A DNA stretch of 64,000 bases, taken from the NCBI RefSeq assembly GCF_037392515.1, contig NC_090283.1, positions 37,092,249 through 37,156,248 of the forward strand, read 5' to 3'. This document shows positions 11,521-24,172 of this stretch, piece by piece. The DNA comes from Haliotis asinina (Eukaryota; Mollusca; Gastropoda; Lepetellida; Haliotidae). A program made the position numbers and the translations under genes. Within the stretch, counting starts at the first letter, position 1. Each line of letters opens with the position of its first letter. The notes beneath the pieces are model-generated. The model searched no databases and had not been told where the DNA came from. It worked only from the letters and a program-made list of their open reading frames with translations.

Positions 11521-13370
11521 CACCATAGGGAACAGTATGGAAGTGTACGAACAGTATGGAAGTGTATCAACATCATGGGAACTGTATCAACACCATGTGA
11601 ATGTATCAACACCATGCGAACTGTATCAACACCATGGAGAATGTATCAACACCATGGGAACTATATCAACACCGTGGAGAATGTATCAATACCATGTGAA
11701 CTGTATCAATACCATGTGATATGTATGAACACCATGAGGAATGTATCAACACCGTGTAAACTGTATCAACACTATGGGAAGTGTATCAACACCATGTGAA
11801 CTGAATCAACACTATGGAGAATGTATCTACACCATGGGACTGTATCAACACCATGGGAACTGTATCATGGGAAGTATATCAACACCATGGGAAGTGTATC
11901 AACACCATGGAGAATGTACCAACACCATGGAGAATGTATCGACACCAAGGAAGCTGTATCAACACCATGGGAACTGTATCAACACCATGTGAACGTATCA
12001 ACACCATGGCAACTGTATCAACACCATGTCAATTGTATCAACATCATGGCAACTGTAACAACACCACGGGGAATGTATCAACACAATGGGAACTTCATCA
12101 ACACCATGTGAAGTGTATCAACACCACGGAGAATGTATCAACACCATGGGAACTGTATCAACACCATGGAGAATGTATCAACACTGTGGAAACTGTATCA
12201 ACACCATGGAGAATGTATCAACACCATCTAAGCTGTATCTATACCATGGGAACTGTATCAACACCATGGAGAATGTATCAACACTGTGGGAACTGTATCA
12301 ACACCATGGAGAATGTATCAACACCATGGAAGCTGTATCTACACCATGGGAACTGTATCAACACCATGGGAACTATATCAACACCATGGCAACTGTATCA
12401 ACATCATGGCAACTGTATCAACACCGTGGGGAAAGTATCAACACCATGGAGAATGTATCAACACCATGTGAAGTGTATCAACACCACGGAGAATGTATCA
12501 ACACCATGGGAACTTTATCAACACCATGGGAACTGTATCAACACCATGGAGAATGTATCAACACCATGGAAGCTGTATCTATACCATAGGAACTGTATCA
12601 ACACCATGGGAACTATATCAACACCATGGCAACTGTATCAACATCATGGCAACTGTATCAACACCATGGAGAATGTATCAACACCATGTGAAGTGTATCA
12701 ACACCGTGGGGAATGTATCAACACCATGTGAAGTGTATCAACACCACGGAGAATGTATCAACACCACGGAGAATGTATCAACACCACGGAGAATGTATCA
12801 ACACCATGGGAACTGTATCAACACCATGGAGAATGTATCAATACCATGGAGAATGTATCAACACCATGGAAGCTGTATCTACACCATGGGAACTGTATCA
12901 ACGCCATGGAGAATGTATCAACACTGTGAGAACTGTATCAACACCATGGAGAATGTATCAACACCATGGCAACTGTATCAACACCATGGGAACTATATCA
13001 ACACCATGGAGAATGTATTAACACCATGGGAACTGTATCAGCACCATGGAGAATGTATCAACACTATTGGAACTGTGTCAACACCATCGGAACTGTATCA
13101 ACACCACGGGGATTGAATCAACACCACTGGAATTAAATCAACACCACAGGGAATGTACCAAGACCATGGGGATTGAATCAACACCATGGGGACTGTATCA
13201 ACACCATGGGGATTGAATCAACACCATGGGGACTGTATCAACACCATGGGGATTGAATCAACACCATGCGGACTGTACCAAGACCATGGGGACTGTATCT
13301 ACTCTATTGAGAATGAATTAACAAAATGGGGACTGACCCAAAGCCATGGAACATGTTTAAGAAACATCAT
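11521..13370 (+). repeat. 20-bp minisatellite with higher-order structure
   Basis: About 90 tandem copies of a 20-bp unit of consensus CAACACCATGGAGAATGTAT, with variants GGGAACTGTAT, GGAAGCTGTAT and GGCAACTGTAT. Variants recur in blocks: the run at 12321-12500 is repeated at 12561-12700, a 240-bp (12-unit) period, and both copies share the rare CATCATGGC unit. Toward 13180-13260 a 40-bp dimer alternates GATTGAAT and GACTGTAT units. Because 20 is not a multiple of 3 and the unit lacks stops on this strand, all three forward frames stay open and encode one 20-residue repeat, MENVSTPWELYQHHGNCINT-like. The longest frame is 305 codons (11814-12731). I treat these as a by-product of the repeat, not as a gene. 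Confidence 0.95.
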
Positions 13371-13399
13371 TAATACTGTCAGAATCTTTCTTACAACGA

Positions 13400-15060
13400 C
13401 ATAACGAATAAAACACGAATGTCAATATACAACCATTTCTATCATAAACGTTACTGCTTCATTAAGGCGTGTTACAATGAACAAAAAATGTGGTGTTGTT
13501 ATAAGTCAGCAAGACCAGCTATAGCTGTTAGTGTTGACAGTTCGCCATAACACTCCCACCTGGGACTGGTACAATAAACCAAGTATCACTGGCCGTGATT
13601 TTAACATGGTATTGATCACGGTCGATGTCATGGACCGTTGCCTAGTTATGAAAGACGTTGTCAGTTGATATATTAACCGTTAGAGAAATCAATTTTCCAC
13701 CGATTCCGACCAGCCTAATTTGTTGACACACAATGCAGCAGTTCTTTCACAGTAAAACGAACATCGAATGTATGAAACGAATTTTTAACTCAGTTTTCTC
13801 TGACTGAGCTTAAAGGCTACTGATATGTATATATACTCAACCATTTGTAAACATGTAAGAATGGCAGTTACATTCATTACCTTTCTTTTACGAGTCAATA
13901 TTTAGATTTTCAGTTGACTATGTTCGTTCTTTATTATACACAACTGAATGTTGCATGGATATGAAGATTTGAATTAAATGAGTTCTGCCTGACAAAAAGT
14001 TTCATTTTCAAATATCTCTTGGACAGCTGCTCTATTTTATGGCCATGACACATTATGCGATTAGTCCAGTTGCATGTATTTGTTTACAACGATTAGAAAC
14101 TGTGGTTCGAGTGATCTAACTTATTTAAAACTTGATTTTAAAAACAAAACTTGGTAAATGTTCAAACAACATGATTTTGTGGATCGTATCCAAGCAGCAT
14201 TAGAGAACTCTGCTCAACCACGACAACACATAAGTCACATCTCTGGATCACCAGGGTTTTGAAATACGAATGTATTAAAAGTATTGTCGAGCACATTTAA
14301 CGCCTACAGGAATGTTGCACGTGAAGATACACCTATTATGTGAAAGTATACAGCTTTGAAAGAATATACCGTGATTTTCTGTTGAGGTTATATCTTTCAG
14401 GGTAGACTAAAGCTATGAAATGTACAACATATCATACTGTCCAATGCATAATAACCACAATTTATGAAGGCGGTAACCATACACTGCTGTTAAGTAATAT
14501 TAACATAACTAAAATACCTTCGCCTTTCACGTCGTTGTGACAAAATAATTTAATTGAGCTATTATCGCGCAACAGTCATCAAATAGTAACCTCACTCTCA
14601 CTGAAGACCGTTGTCTTTCAGGATGGCACGAGTCGACGTTGTTTGATCATGGTTACAACATTTAACATCACCTACTTCATGGCAGTACATAAGCGTATCA
14701 TCATCATATACATTGTAGTCGGAATTATTCCATTTTGAAGAAATTTATTGTAAATGTGGAGGACGTTTTGTTGAATTTTTAGATCCTTCTAACCGATTCC
14801 GTTTTTCGATGAATTATTTCCTTGGAAAATAAAAAAATGATTGTGGTATGTTTTCTCTTCGTTCTACTGTAGTTGTTTAAGTGAATCACCCTCATTACCA
14901 AGTGCTGTTTGACAAACATGCCGTGACGTTGAAAGTTCAAAGCCACGTGGACTGCGTTGATGGACCTGTCTAAATTATTATTTAACAAAATCTCGTCCGA
15001 TGTCAACGCTACTGTTCTACCTGGATCAATTTGATACCTTCCTCTTGGTGATGTAAGCAA
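13400..15060. other. Noncoding, no clear feature
   Basis: AT-rich unique-looking sequence. A 93-codon minus-strand frame at 14779-15060 has a possible GTAATG donor inside it but no recognisable domain and no clear acceptor. I do not call it. Confidence 0.4.
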
Positions 15061-15305
15061 CGAACAGGCTCATGACACTGCACCCGGGGCTGATATTCAT
15101 CATCAGCTTCTGAAACACTTCCCTGATTCAAGTTTGGAAACTCTACTCAATGTATTTGATGACCTTTGGACAACCGGAAACTTTCCTCCCTCGTGACACA
15201 ATGCCATTATCATCCCTATACCACAGCCTGACTGGGATCATACTGGCGCCGTCAAACTACCGTCCTATATCACTAACTCGCTGTGTTTCGACTAATTTGG
15301 TACTC

Positions 15306-15495
15306 GGAGAACATTTTTTCTTTCTTTTTTATTTTATTTATTTTTTTTACTTGCACATTTTTTCAAAGCACAGGTCACATGTTACATGTTGAAATCAACA
15401 AACTAGGTAACAATTGCATGCTCTTAACATTTCCAAGAGAATATGCAGGGCTGAAATCAAAAGATGCTATCCTAGGTGCAGGTGCAACGGGAGAC
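15306..15495. repeat. T-rich insertion within the LINE relic
   Basis: A T-rich tract (about 15313-15362) and following sequence interrupt the RT reading between NYRPISLT and GFRKNR motifs that are normally close together. The origin of the insert is not recognised. Confidence 0.4.
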
Positions 15496-15873
15496 CAATA
15501 ACCTCCTTAGTAACCTTTATTGTGGGTTCCGAAAGAACCGACGTACCACTGACCATCTAGTGCACCCGGAGCCTGCAAAAGTTTTCTAGAAAAATTAGAT
15601 TCTATCCACCATTAAGGCCTGGGCTCTGTCTTGGAACCTTTAGGGCCTCTCCGCTAATCAGCAGACAGTATACTACAGTATATCACTAAACCGCGTTCAA
15701 ATGAGTACAATCCAGCATACAGTTGAGCTTTCAACCCTCTGTATGAAAACCTTTTCTTTTAAGCAACAAACCTAGTTCCACCACTTGGAATCAGAGTTCA
15801 ACCCCACATATCTGTCGCTAAAATTGATCTCGATATCATAGCACCTTACACGCTTCTGTCAGAAACAAACCCT

Positions 15874-16317
15874 TTGATGTTCAAACAGGAATACAAACAG
15901 GTACGTTCCAAGTATAACACCCATAGATCAATTTTCACAGACGGATCCAAGGATGATGGACAAGTTGCCAGTGCTACAGTAATTGGATCAAACATTGTCT
16001 CCTCCAGAATCCAAGACAACAGTTCCAGCTTCACCGCTGAGGCCAAAGCTATCTTCACAGCTTTGACCTGTATTAAACACCAGAACCACTCGAAAAATTT
16101 CATCGCTTTTATACATTCATTATCTTGCCTTCAAGCCCTTCAGAATGTTACTTCAAGTCACACTGTCATCCTAAACATTTTAGAACTTTACAACGATCTC
16201 TCTACTGGCCAATCTGACATCGTCCAATGCTGGTTGTTAGGTTACGTCGGCATAGCAGGTAACACAAATGCCGATGCTACAGCCAGGGATAATCTACAAC
16301 AAATACCTTTCAACTAA
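15874..16317 (+). pseudogene. RNase H domain of LINE relic, catalytic residues lost
   Basis: A 147-codon frame contains IFTDGSKDDG (first catalytic Asp kept), TAEAKAI (Glu kept), FIHSLSCLQALQN (the family has a DS pair here, so the third acidic residue is His) and WLLGYVGIAGNTNADATARD (the usual GHVGI His is Tyr, last Asp kept). Two key positions are changed, so the domain is unlikely to be active. Confidence 0.8.
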
Positions 16318-17399
16318 AGGTATGTTTCCCTTCTAAAAGTTAAACGAAAGTGTGAAAGAAGTTTTTATCAGAACAATTTAGTGTATGGCGGTGAATCGAG
16401 AATGGAAGTCGGTGAGCTATAACATACCGACTTGAAACTTTACTACAAACTTACTGTCCTAATACTGACACCAGTGACAATTATTTGACTTAAACTGAAG
16501 AGACAAAATAGTTAACAGATCTTCTACATGCAGGTTGTCCGTTGTCACGACAATCAGCAAATTTATTCAGCTGTTGAAAATAAACTGGGCCCAATCTTAA
16601 ATACTAAGATGCATTGGCCGAGGTATACCTTCTGGGGCTTTCGAGGAGTTTCCTCTCCCCCTGTATATAGTCTCCCTGCTACAGCTAAAGCAGCTCTTAA
16701 CAAGCCCTTATCGCTAAAGCTGATCCCATACAGTGGCTCCAAACCCACTATCAAAAGTTATACTCAGAACCTTATGCAAAAAAGTTGGGACACTCACGTA
16801 GAAAGAAATACACTTCATGAGCTGAAGCTAACAATTGGTTATACCTACTTGGGTTGTCAGTCAAGACGTGATGAAATAGTTTTACGACGATGTCATATTG
16901 GCCACAGCCGTTTTACTCATACCTATCAGTTGACAACGGATGGGGATGGACCTCCCATTTGTATCTCCTGCAATGGGGTGTTCACCATCAAGAGTATTTT
17001 GATTGACTGTGTGGACTTTTCGACTGCAAGGAACTCCCATTATGTTGCGAGAAATCTGATAGATCTTTTTTCCCGTGTGAGAGGGCATCTGATTGTAATT
17101 GACTGAGGGAAGTTGGACTGTATCATAAATTGCAGTTTTGTAAAGAGAATAACGAATTGCTTGCGTTTGTATTTGGTGCTATGACAATCTGGGGGGTTTT
17201 TTTTAAATGGTAGTAAAATGAAAATATAAGGTTTTTTAAAGTTTTTTTTATTAAAAAAAACCCCAAACCTTTTTTGGACCATGGACTCGGAACGGTAATA
17301 AATGCAAACTTGATCTCGACACTTTATGGCTGGAATGATGCCGACGTGACGTAAAACCCAACTCAACTAAACTCACCACAACACCCGACCCAATCCCCT

Positions 17400-18280
17400 A
17401 CCCCTATCCAACCCATGGCCCAGCTTAGGCTAGCAATACCGGGCAATGTCGACGGCAACCATACGCAATATAATCGTGCCGTCAATCGTGTATCGCTTAC
17501 ATGGTGGATAAACCAGATATTACGTACATCCCCGAAATTTATTTTACACACAAAATGACACTTATCTTATTTGGCATTCATACATTATTTTAGAGTGTAA
17601 ATGTTACAGGAGCCACACAATACACTGTTGTTGAGAAAGTAAGCTGAAATGGTCATTTGTTGCTGTGATACAATGCTGTCAACAGTCAAATAATTACCTG
17701 AAATCATACACAGGCCCATATAGCCTGTGGGGTATTTGGCATATTGGTCTCGTTTGATAACTGATCGATATCATTCTTCGTTGTTGTGGGCGGCCTGTAA
17801 CTCTCTGCATTTGCGGCAATAGTGCTTCACCCCACACACAATGACGCCTTATTGACAAGCTGCCTCTACGGTATTGCTGATTTATCACAGAAGTTAATTG
17901 CAATAAGTCAAGCTAAGTCAATAGTACTTTGCATAGAGCATTACCGAATGACCTGTAGTGGTTATAATGATTGGTTTTCCAAGCGTACATTGTGATCGTT
18001 GTGTTGTTAATTATTCGCTCGTTTTAAGCCAACGGGTGAGAGAATACCGGACGATTTATTACTTGGTTACTTGGTTCACACATACTGTATGGATTGGATG
18101 AACTAAACTCACTCACTAAACCCACTGGGTCATATGGTATAAATGTAATATTTCGTTGCCTGAGAGGGCACATTTTACATTATGTAGAAAACTAGAGTCT
18201 CAAACCCCGAACAACAATTCACAATGTCAGACATTAGACAGGAATCTTTACTTCAGATGTTCTGGCACGACCCTCGCGAT
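17400..18280. other. Noncoding, no clear feature
   Basis: No gene is recognised. A weak CTCACTCACT motif near 18105 may be a trace of the same repeat tail family. Confidence 0.4.
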
Positions 18281-18498
18281 TAGATCACTTAAAGGGACGG
18301 TGTACATGTAAAAAATCACTATTTTTCTTATGTGAATCAACATGGATTTTCTTAATTACTCAATATCAGTATCTGAAAATATACACATATTTTTCTTACG
18401 ATGAATGTATAACACGCACTATAAGAGCTGAAATGTTGTGCCATTATGAGGTCTTAGTTGGCCGAGCTAAACAGGCCACAGTTACCGCCCTTTGGTTA

Positions 18499-18607
18499 TG
18501 ACGTAATTGGTGCCAGCTGATTTAGACTGGTCTCCTGTCACTAGTCCCAAAGCTTAAACATGTAAATACTGACCGTAATCCTGACATTAATCACGTGAAA
18601 ACACGTG
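18499..18607 (+). promoter_or_regulatory. Possible promoter elements upstream of the small two-exon gene
   Basis: A CRE-like TGACGTAA at 18499-18506 and two E-box palindromes CACGTG at 18592-18597 and 18602-18607 lie 140-250 bases upstream of the predicted start at 18747. The sites are short and could be chance, but two CACGTG boxes ten bases apart are notable. Confidence 0.25.
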
Positions 18608-18746
18608 TGAAAATACGAAAGAAAGCGTAAGCAGAAATGAACGTGCGTATTTTCATTCATAACCTCACCTTAATGAAAATGTCAAATATATATATAACAA
18701 TGTTGACGCAAGGATAGCATCACTACCGGGAAGCGACTTTCTCAAA

Positions 18747-18832
18747 ATGGCGTGTCCATTGACACGAGTACGCGGGATGTTTGAAAGGAAACTTTCGTTG
18801 TTTGAAGAAAAGTATATGCAGAAATGTGACAT
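18747..18832 (+). CDS. Exon 1 of predicted 63-residue charged protein
   Basis: The start AAAATGG fits a good initiation context. The exon encodes 28 residues, beginning MACPLTRVRG and continuing with a charged FERKLSLFEEKYMQKCD segment, and ends at a canonical GTAAGT donor (18833) in phase 2. The next exon with matching phase and coherent composition is at 21108. No family is recognised. Phase would also permit splicing to the exon at 29934 of the SBNO-like gene, but the composition continues much more naturally into 21108. Confidence 0.45.
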
Positions 18833-19199
18833 GTAAGTCGTCGGACATATTCTGACAATCTGTTAATTGATTGTTATTTTCGTTTTGTGTTTATTGTGAT
18901 GAAGGGCAATAGCCAGAAATGAGGAGAAGAGCCGTCAACGTTGTATTTGACTTTGCGTCAGTCATGACGTCATGCCTACGGAAACTATGATATGTTGTGC
19001 TGAATCGTGGAAATAATTGGAATGCACCTATTTTTATGTAATTATCTATTGCTACGATGGTGTTCAGAATCGTGCTGTAAAACGTATGAACATGTGCATG
19101 CACCAAGTAGGCGAATAGATTACTCATCGATTCTCCCTGTGAAATTCGACATTAAATTCATTTCAGACAGATTACGAGAGACACTATGAATGGTGATTT

Positions 19200-21100
19200 A
19201 GTGTCAAGACTGGCTAGACGTGTGGCAATGCAATTATCACAAACGTTTCCCTGCAATGGGCAGATATCGTGGACAAAAACGAATTTCCAACAGAATTCAA
19301 AACTGCGAGTTGTATCTTCTGGATATATGTGGATATGGTTTCAACATCAAAGTGAAGTTTGAAGATTAGGGACATAATTATATAGTACGATTTATAAGTC
19401 GTTCACTAGTCAGGAGGGGACTATGGATTATTCTGTTGACGTATACTATAGCTAATTGGTATCGATACCTAAAACACTATAGGGCATATTATATTATTAT
19501 TATATTCTCATCAACCGTTCTTGGATTTTTCTACAGCAAAAATATGCCGTGTCGCTCAGTGTTGCCCAAAGGTCGTGTTTGTGCAGCTCGTGCCAGTCTG
19601 AGTCAGTAGTGCCGCCAAGCGAACGAACATTAATAACTCACAAATGTACAACGGTGTCAAAGCGTAGCGCAGCAGATCCCAGGAACCAGGCTGGCACTGG
19701 GAAGGAGCGTGTGACTTCCGGTATTGACTGGGCTCCTATGCCTGTACAGCGCTAGGCTGGGTCCCGTCCATATCGCGCTTATATAAATTTGGTTGGTATA
19801 AAGTATAATATAAAGTTGGTACAAGCAAAAGATACGATGACTGTGAAAACCTTCGAAATATTTGACACAATAGTAATGTTTTATCAGTTGCTATTTTAGA
19901 GGGAAGCCCCATAAAATATATGACGGATATATGTATGCAGGAAATTAATATGTGCCCGTGGACATTGCTAGAGCCATGACTTGCAACATGATTTCGCTTT
20001 GATAATATCCCAAACGTCGTCTTTCCTCGTTGACGTAAAAACGTATATGTATTTAATAGCTTGTAGATCCAGGTGTCACCCTTAACACTGGCACAAAATG
20101 AGCAATAACCAATTTGTGGTGTTATGTTATTTCATGACGATATATATATACTGAATTATTAACTTAGTTAACAATGAAACTTTGAAAGGGCTGATTACGA
20201 TCAGGCTCAATTATTTATAGACCGTCGCCAATCAATCCAATCAAATTTGTAAAACTGTACCAATAGTGATCGATGTCAATTGTAATTATCTAGAAATTGC
20301 TTTTAGGTCAAAGTCGCTGACTAAAACTATACTCGGCCTGTTAAATCTGTTGATTATAATGTGATTTGTCTTTTTGCGTATCTTTTCAATAATTAGTTTC
20401 TACAGGGATAATCTACAGGTATATACAGGCTCCCTGGTTTCTATAAATAGCAATAATCAATATGATAATATATGAAGAGACGAACACAATTCATGAACTT
20501 TTGATAATTTGTTGGTTTATTCTTAAGAAAATGATACGTTTATTGTTAAATACTATTTACCTCTGCTAAAACTAGACGATCTTAATAACACATTCTACAT
20601 CTGAACGGATTTTAATAGTCGGAGGATCGCAGATTCACTGTCGCGCAAATACCGCAAAAAACGTTCACTTATTAGGCCCTATGAAACAAATACTGACAAA
20701 TTAATTAATTCAGTTTTCAGTCATACCTTGGTGGCAGCGTCAGGGAACTACTTTTTGTTTTACAGAGCCTCCTACTCAAAGAGAGAAGAAAAAAACTTAG
20801 AGCTGCCGTTGGGGGATCTAGAGAAGAGTGGTGGGAGGCGTTGTGTGCAGTGGTGCGCAACTTCCTTTATCCTGAAAGTTTATTAAACATTGAAAGAAGC
20901 GTGCACACTCAAGAGAGTGCATCGGCGCAGTTTCATTGGCGCAAAAGGACCCAGAAACCAGTTTAGAACAGCCCAGACCACTATGTTTTGGAACCAGTTA
21001 AACAAGATGGCGGGAACATGCGTCAGCTGTTTCAAAATTCTATAATAGGTTGCACCGACTTTTCTTCTCATTGTCAATCAAGTGTTAATCCGATCATGTT
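19200..21100. other. Intron of small gene, no other clear feature
   Basis: Mostly AT-rich. A GC-richer patch at 19560-19770 contains a 68-codon frame without motifs; the frames near 20760-21077 also show nothing recognisable. Confidence 0.35.
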
Positions 21101-21107
21101 TTTATAG

Positions 21108-21213
21108 TTGTCACCCCATCATAATCGAGGAAAAAAACACACGGTACGCCGATGCCATCCGCCAAATGAGGAAGGCAAGAATTGAACTCGAGGGTAGCTC
21201 TGCACGCTGTTAA
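21108..21213 (+). CDS. Exon 2 of predicted 63-residue charged protein
   Basis: Follows the acceptor TGTTTTTATAG. In the phase set by exon 1 it adds an Ile across the junction and 34 codons, including a charged IEEKNTRYADAIRQMRKARI segment, and stops at TAA 21211-21213. The predicted product is 63 residues, basic and probably helical, with four Cys and no membrane segment. A poly(A) signal lies about 310 bases downstream. I do not recognise the family; size and composition would suit a small mitochondrial or nuclear assembly-type protein, but this is a guess. Confidence 0.45.
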
Positions 21214-21524
21214 GGTAAATAACTCGGTACAATTTACAACCACGGCCTGTCAAACCCGTCAGTTTGTTTGAATTGAACGATGCTGTAGTTGCATTTGGTG
21301 GTGTTTCATACTCAGTTACATACTGAGAATAAGTAATCCTAAGGGGCTTTTCTTTGCAATTGATAATTTGTCATAAAGTTCACTTATGTTGTCAGTTGTC
21401 AGTAAAGAGACTTACTGAAGGCCATCGTCAGATATTTCTGTCAGTTTATGTTAATAACTGAACGTTACAGTTACTAAATAGCAAGTGTGATCGTTTGCTC
21501 AGCAGCCTGGTGATTAGCTACTCA

Positions 21525-21530
21525 AATAAA
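21525..21530 (+). promoter_or_regulatory. Poly(A) signal AATAAA
   Basis: A canonical hexamer about 310 bases after the stop of the predicted two-exon gene, consistent with a short 3' UTR. Confidence 0.4.
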
Positions 21531-21735
21531 TGACAATACAACACAAAACAAAATCTTTGCAAAACTCTTGCTTCCTTATTTACACAAAGAGGTATTACAC
21601 TGAAATTTTCATGACTTCCAAATACTGAATATGACTACCAAGAATGTGTACTATAATTCACGTTGACTCCTGTGTTTTAAAGTTTGTGTGAATATACGTG
21701 TTTGGTTATCCAGACATGATCCATCTGGTCAGGCA

Positions 21736-21884
21736 TACCACCATGTTTCAATCTAACAATCTATCAATATATTTCTCAGCCAGAGAAATTAAACAACAGG
21801 GTGTCGGGACATCACTTTAATTGGCAGCCATGATAGTACAAGAGCCCTGGATGAAGGGAGCAGTAATTATGCAGTATTGAAACA
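21736..21884 (-). repeat. 3' LTR of Gypsy element
   Basis: About 149 bp, matching 27627-27774 with about 14 substitutions and one indel by eye. On the minus strand it begins TGTTTCAATACTG and ends TTGAAACATGGTGGTA. The outer flank is AGGCA on the plus strand. Confidence 0.9.
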
Positions 21885-21895
21885 TCCCTTTTCTG
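21885..21895 (-). other. Polypurine tract
   Basis: AGAAAAGGGA directly abuts the 3' LTR on the minus strand, the expected place for the plus-strand primer of reverse transcription. Confidence 0.7.
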
Positions 21896-22086
21896 TTAGA
21901 AAGTTGAGCCCACTCATTTAGAAGTCCACAAACAATGTAACTCAACTTTACACTGCAACTATAACCTTAGTTTAACTGAACAGGCCATCAACACTTTGGC
22001 AGTAATTAAACAGTTCATGAAAAGCTGAAAATAAACACATTCTCCTGCACAGAAATCCAACTTCGTTTCAAACACAGTAATTAACT

Positions 22087-22347
22087 TTAAACGTTCATAT
22101 TGAACTCATGGAAGCACTTTGGGAAGCTGACAGTTCTTCCACTTCTCGTCTGGACTGTCACTACTGGCTTAACAGGTGTACTCTGAACAGCTGTCTCTGG
22201 CGTTTTGGGTATGCACAGCTGTTCATCATGATGAGACAAAGGGATTCTGGTTGGTCTCACCATAACTGGTGTATCAGTGATGACTGGAGATTCAGTTAGA
22301 GGTTTCTCAGACGTCTTCTTCATATGGGCTCTGTTGCGACATACCAC
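22087..22347 (-). pseudogene. C-terminal tail of Gypsy pol polyprotein
   Basis: The frame runs from VCRNRAHMKKT through proline-rich sequence to TRSGRTVSFPKCFHE before the stop. Upstream codons at 22350-22393 read RLDERSYDDRTPKG, matching the SYxVxTxxGxxYRRNRxHL tail of metazoan Gypsy integrases. TRSGR near the end is common in that tail. It is cut from the rest of integrase by the nested TIR element. Confidence 0.75.
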
Positions 22348-22393
22348 ACCCTTAGGAGTTCTATCATCATAACTTCTTTCATCAAGTCTCTTA

Positions 22394-24172
22394 AAGGGGC
22401 GCTGATGCAGAGCGAATAATGTTTCTCGCCAAAGGTGTAATTACGAAACCTAACTGCAAATTGGTCAGCGCCCACACCCTCGACCGTGACAGACAAAGGG
22501 ACTGGGCTCCTGTCCATATGAGCAGAATTTCTTCATCTAAACAGTCATTATTTAAAAATATCAGTGGTATTACATGTCTGATCGTAACAAAATATCCCAG
22601 CAATGTAGTTTTTTTTTATCCTTGGATGGTATAGTGACTGATCCAATTTGATCCTATTTCTGTGGTTTTAACCATGGTATGTGAAAATATGATGTCTACA
22701 GGCACGTAGCAAGCCATTTGTTTCAGTCCGAAAGATTGCAAAGCTTTATATTTAGATAGTTTTGAGTGTTGGTTCAGCTGTGATAGCAAATATCATGTAT
22801 AAAGTTTGGTAGCTATGGTAGCTACCCTGGTTTATTATTTATGATAATAAAAACACACAGTTTTTATGTAACAAAACCCAACTCATTACACCTATTTACC
22901 CAAGTACACAGCGTTTGATGGTATAAACCTACACATGTTATTTGTCATCATTCTCTTGATGGTCAGTTAATGAATTTATAACAGGTATAATTAGTAGTAA
23001 CACCACTTAGGTTACACAACAAAGGTTCCCATTTGGCATTTCTCCCGTCTTGAGTAAATGCTCAACATTATAAATTAAGGTCTGTATAGGCAAATGTATT
23101 GTATTTTAATTGTTATGTAATATGTGCATGTAAGTGATGCAAGAGGGTTTATCAGCTGAGTTACAAAAAACATTGATCAAAGTATTAACCGATAACACAC
23201 TGATTGATTAATTACTTTTATCTTCTAGCGGATTTGTCAAAGGCAGTGTGTGTAGATGTACTAATCTGTACTGACTACACCCTGTCGTAAAGTGCAAGTG
23301 TAAAAACAACATCCTCCCTTCCAAGAATAAACCACCCTTGCGTTGATTGATTGCTCATTATTGGTTAACCAAATTACTTAGAATGGCGGACATCATACAG
23401 TTAGTTGCCACGTGTGCTATCTTGGGTGACCAATGAGAGGTTTGTCAGGTTTTCACCGATGTGAAATACGTGAAACAATGTGTTACTTTTGTAAGACACA
23501 TGACACAGAGCAGGATTATTTACCAGCTGAAAGGAATTCGATTTCTTTTATGTGGATATTGATGGATACATTCGTGAACAAGTTAGTAGCCTGGCATTGT
23601 TGCTATAAAATTAGTCTATTTTACATTCATTATTTGCATTTTGTTTTAATTTATTTGTTGTAGCATACAGCAGAATCTATATGACAGAAAACACATACTA
23701 GATCGCGTATGTGTGCAAAATAGGATCCACATTGGCAATCTGTACAATGTATAAATGTTGCTGTCATGTTAGAAATTTACTTTAAGAACAGGCAGACCGT
23801 GTGTTCTTTTATTAATTTTCAAAATCATACAAATATGACAATAAACTAATTAGGGTTATGAGACAAAATATAGAGACGTACATTGGCTTCGTTATTTTTC
23901 CGTCCAAATAGTTTTTTACCATTTCTACGACTGGCAGATGATTAACCTTCAAAGTGTTTCATTTGTTTTCATAATACATTTGTAATGAAGTAAAAATGAC
24001 TTCACCTTAGTTGATCTGTCTATAATTAAACTCTCAAATGCGCACACGGACTGCACAGTAGAGGTCACAAACCAGTCATGAATTCTGGGATATCATCTGG
24101 GTACTCATGGGAGAAAAACAATAACAAAAGTTTACACCAGTCCACGGAAATTGCTCCGCATCAGTACCCCTT
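22394..24172. mobile_element. Non-autonomous TIR DNA transposon nested in Gypsy element
   Basis: Terminal inverted repeats of about 20 bp: the left end AAGGGGCGCTGATGCAGAGC and the complement of the right end AAGGGGTACTGATGCGGAGC agree at 17 of 20 positions. Flanked by a TTA target duplication (22391-22393 and 24173-24175), as in PIF/Harbinger-type elements; a TA duplication of Tc1/mariner type is also possible. It interrupts the Gypsy integrase between VTVLK and RLDERSYD. The interior has no long frame and no transposase. Confidence 0.75.

Larger units (their letters stand above)
15060..17390 (+). pseudogene. LINE relic with RNase H domain
   Basis: In order: an RT segment at 15090-15280 (LWTTGNFPPS, a stop where Trp is expected, then a frameshift into NYRPISLTRC), an unrelated T-rich insert at about 15306-15495, a GFRKNRRTTDHL RT segment at about 15520-15560, an RNase H domain at 15874-16317, and a C-terminal domain at 16528-17106 with RRCHIGHSRFTH and a CxxC-type tail. 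The 3' end near 17320-17370 carries GCTGGAATGATGCCGACGTG, then GACGTAAAAC and CTCA repeats. RNase H domain plus C-terminal RLRIGH-like motif is typical of I/Jockey-related LINEs. The copy is interrupted by stops, shifts and the insert. Confidence 0.8.

Noticed and set aside
11814..12731. 305-codon frame as a real protein-coding gene
   Set aside because: It is one of three equivalent frames created by a 20-bp stop-free repeat. There is no independent start, splice or regulatory evidence.
18747..18832. First coding exon of the SBNO-like gene
   Set aside because: Phase allows splicing to 29934, but a compatible exon at 21108 gives a more coherent product with its own stop and poly(A) signal. 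Kept as an alternative only.
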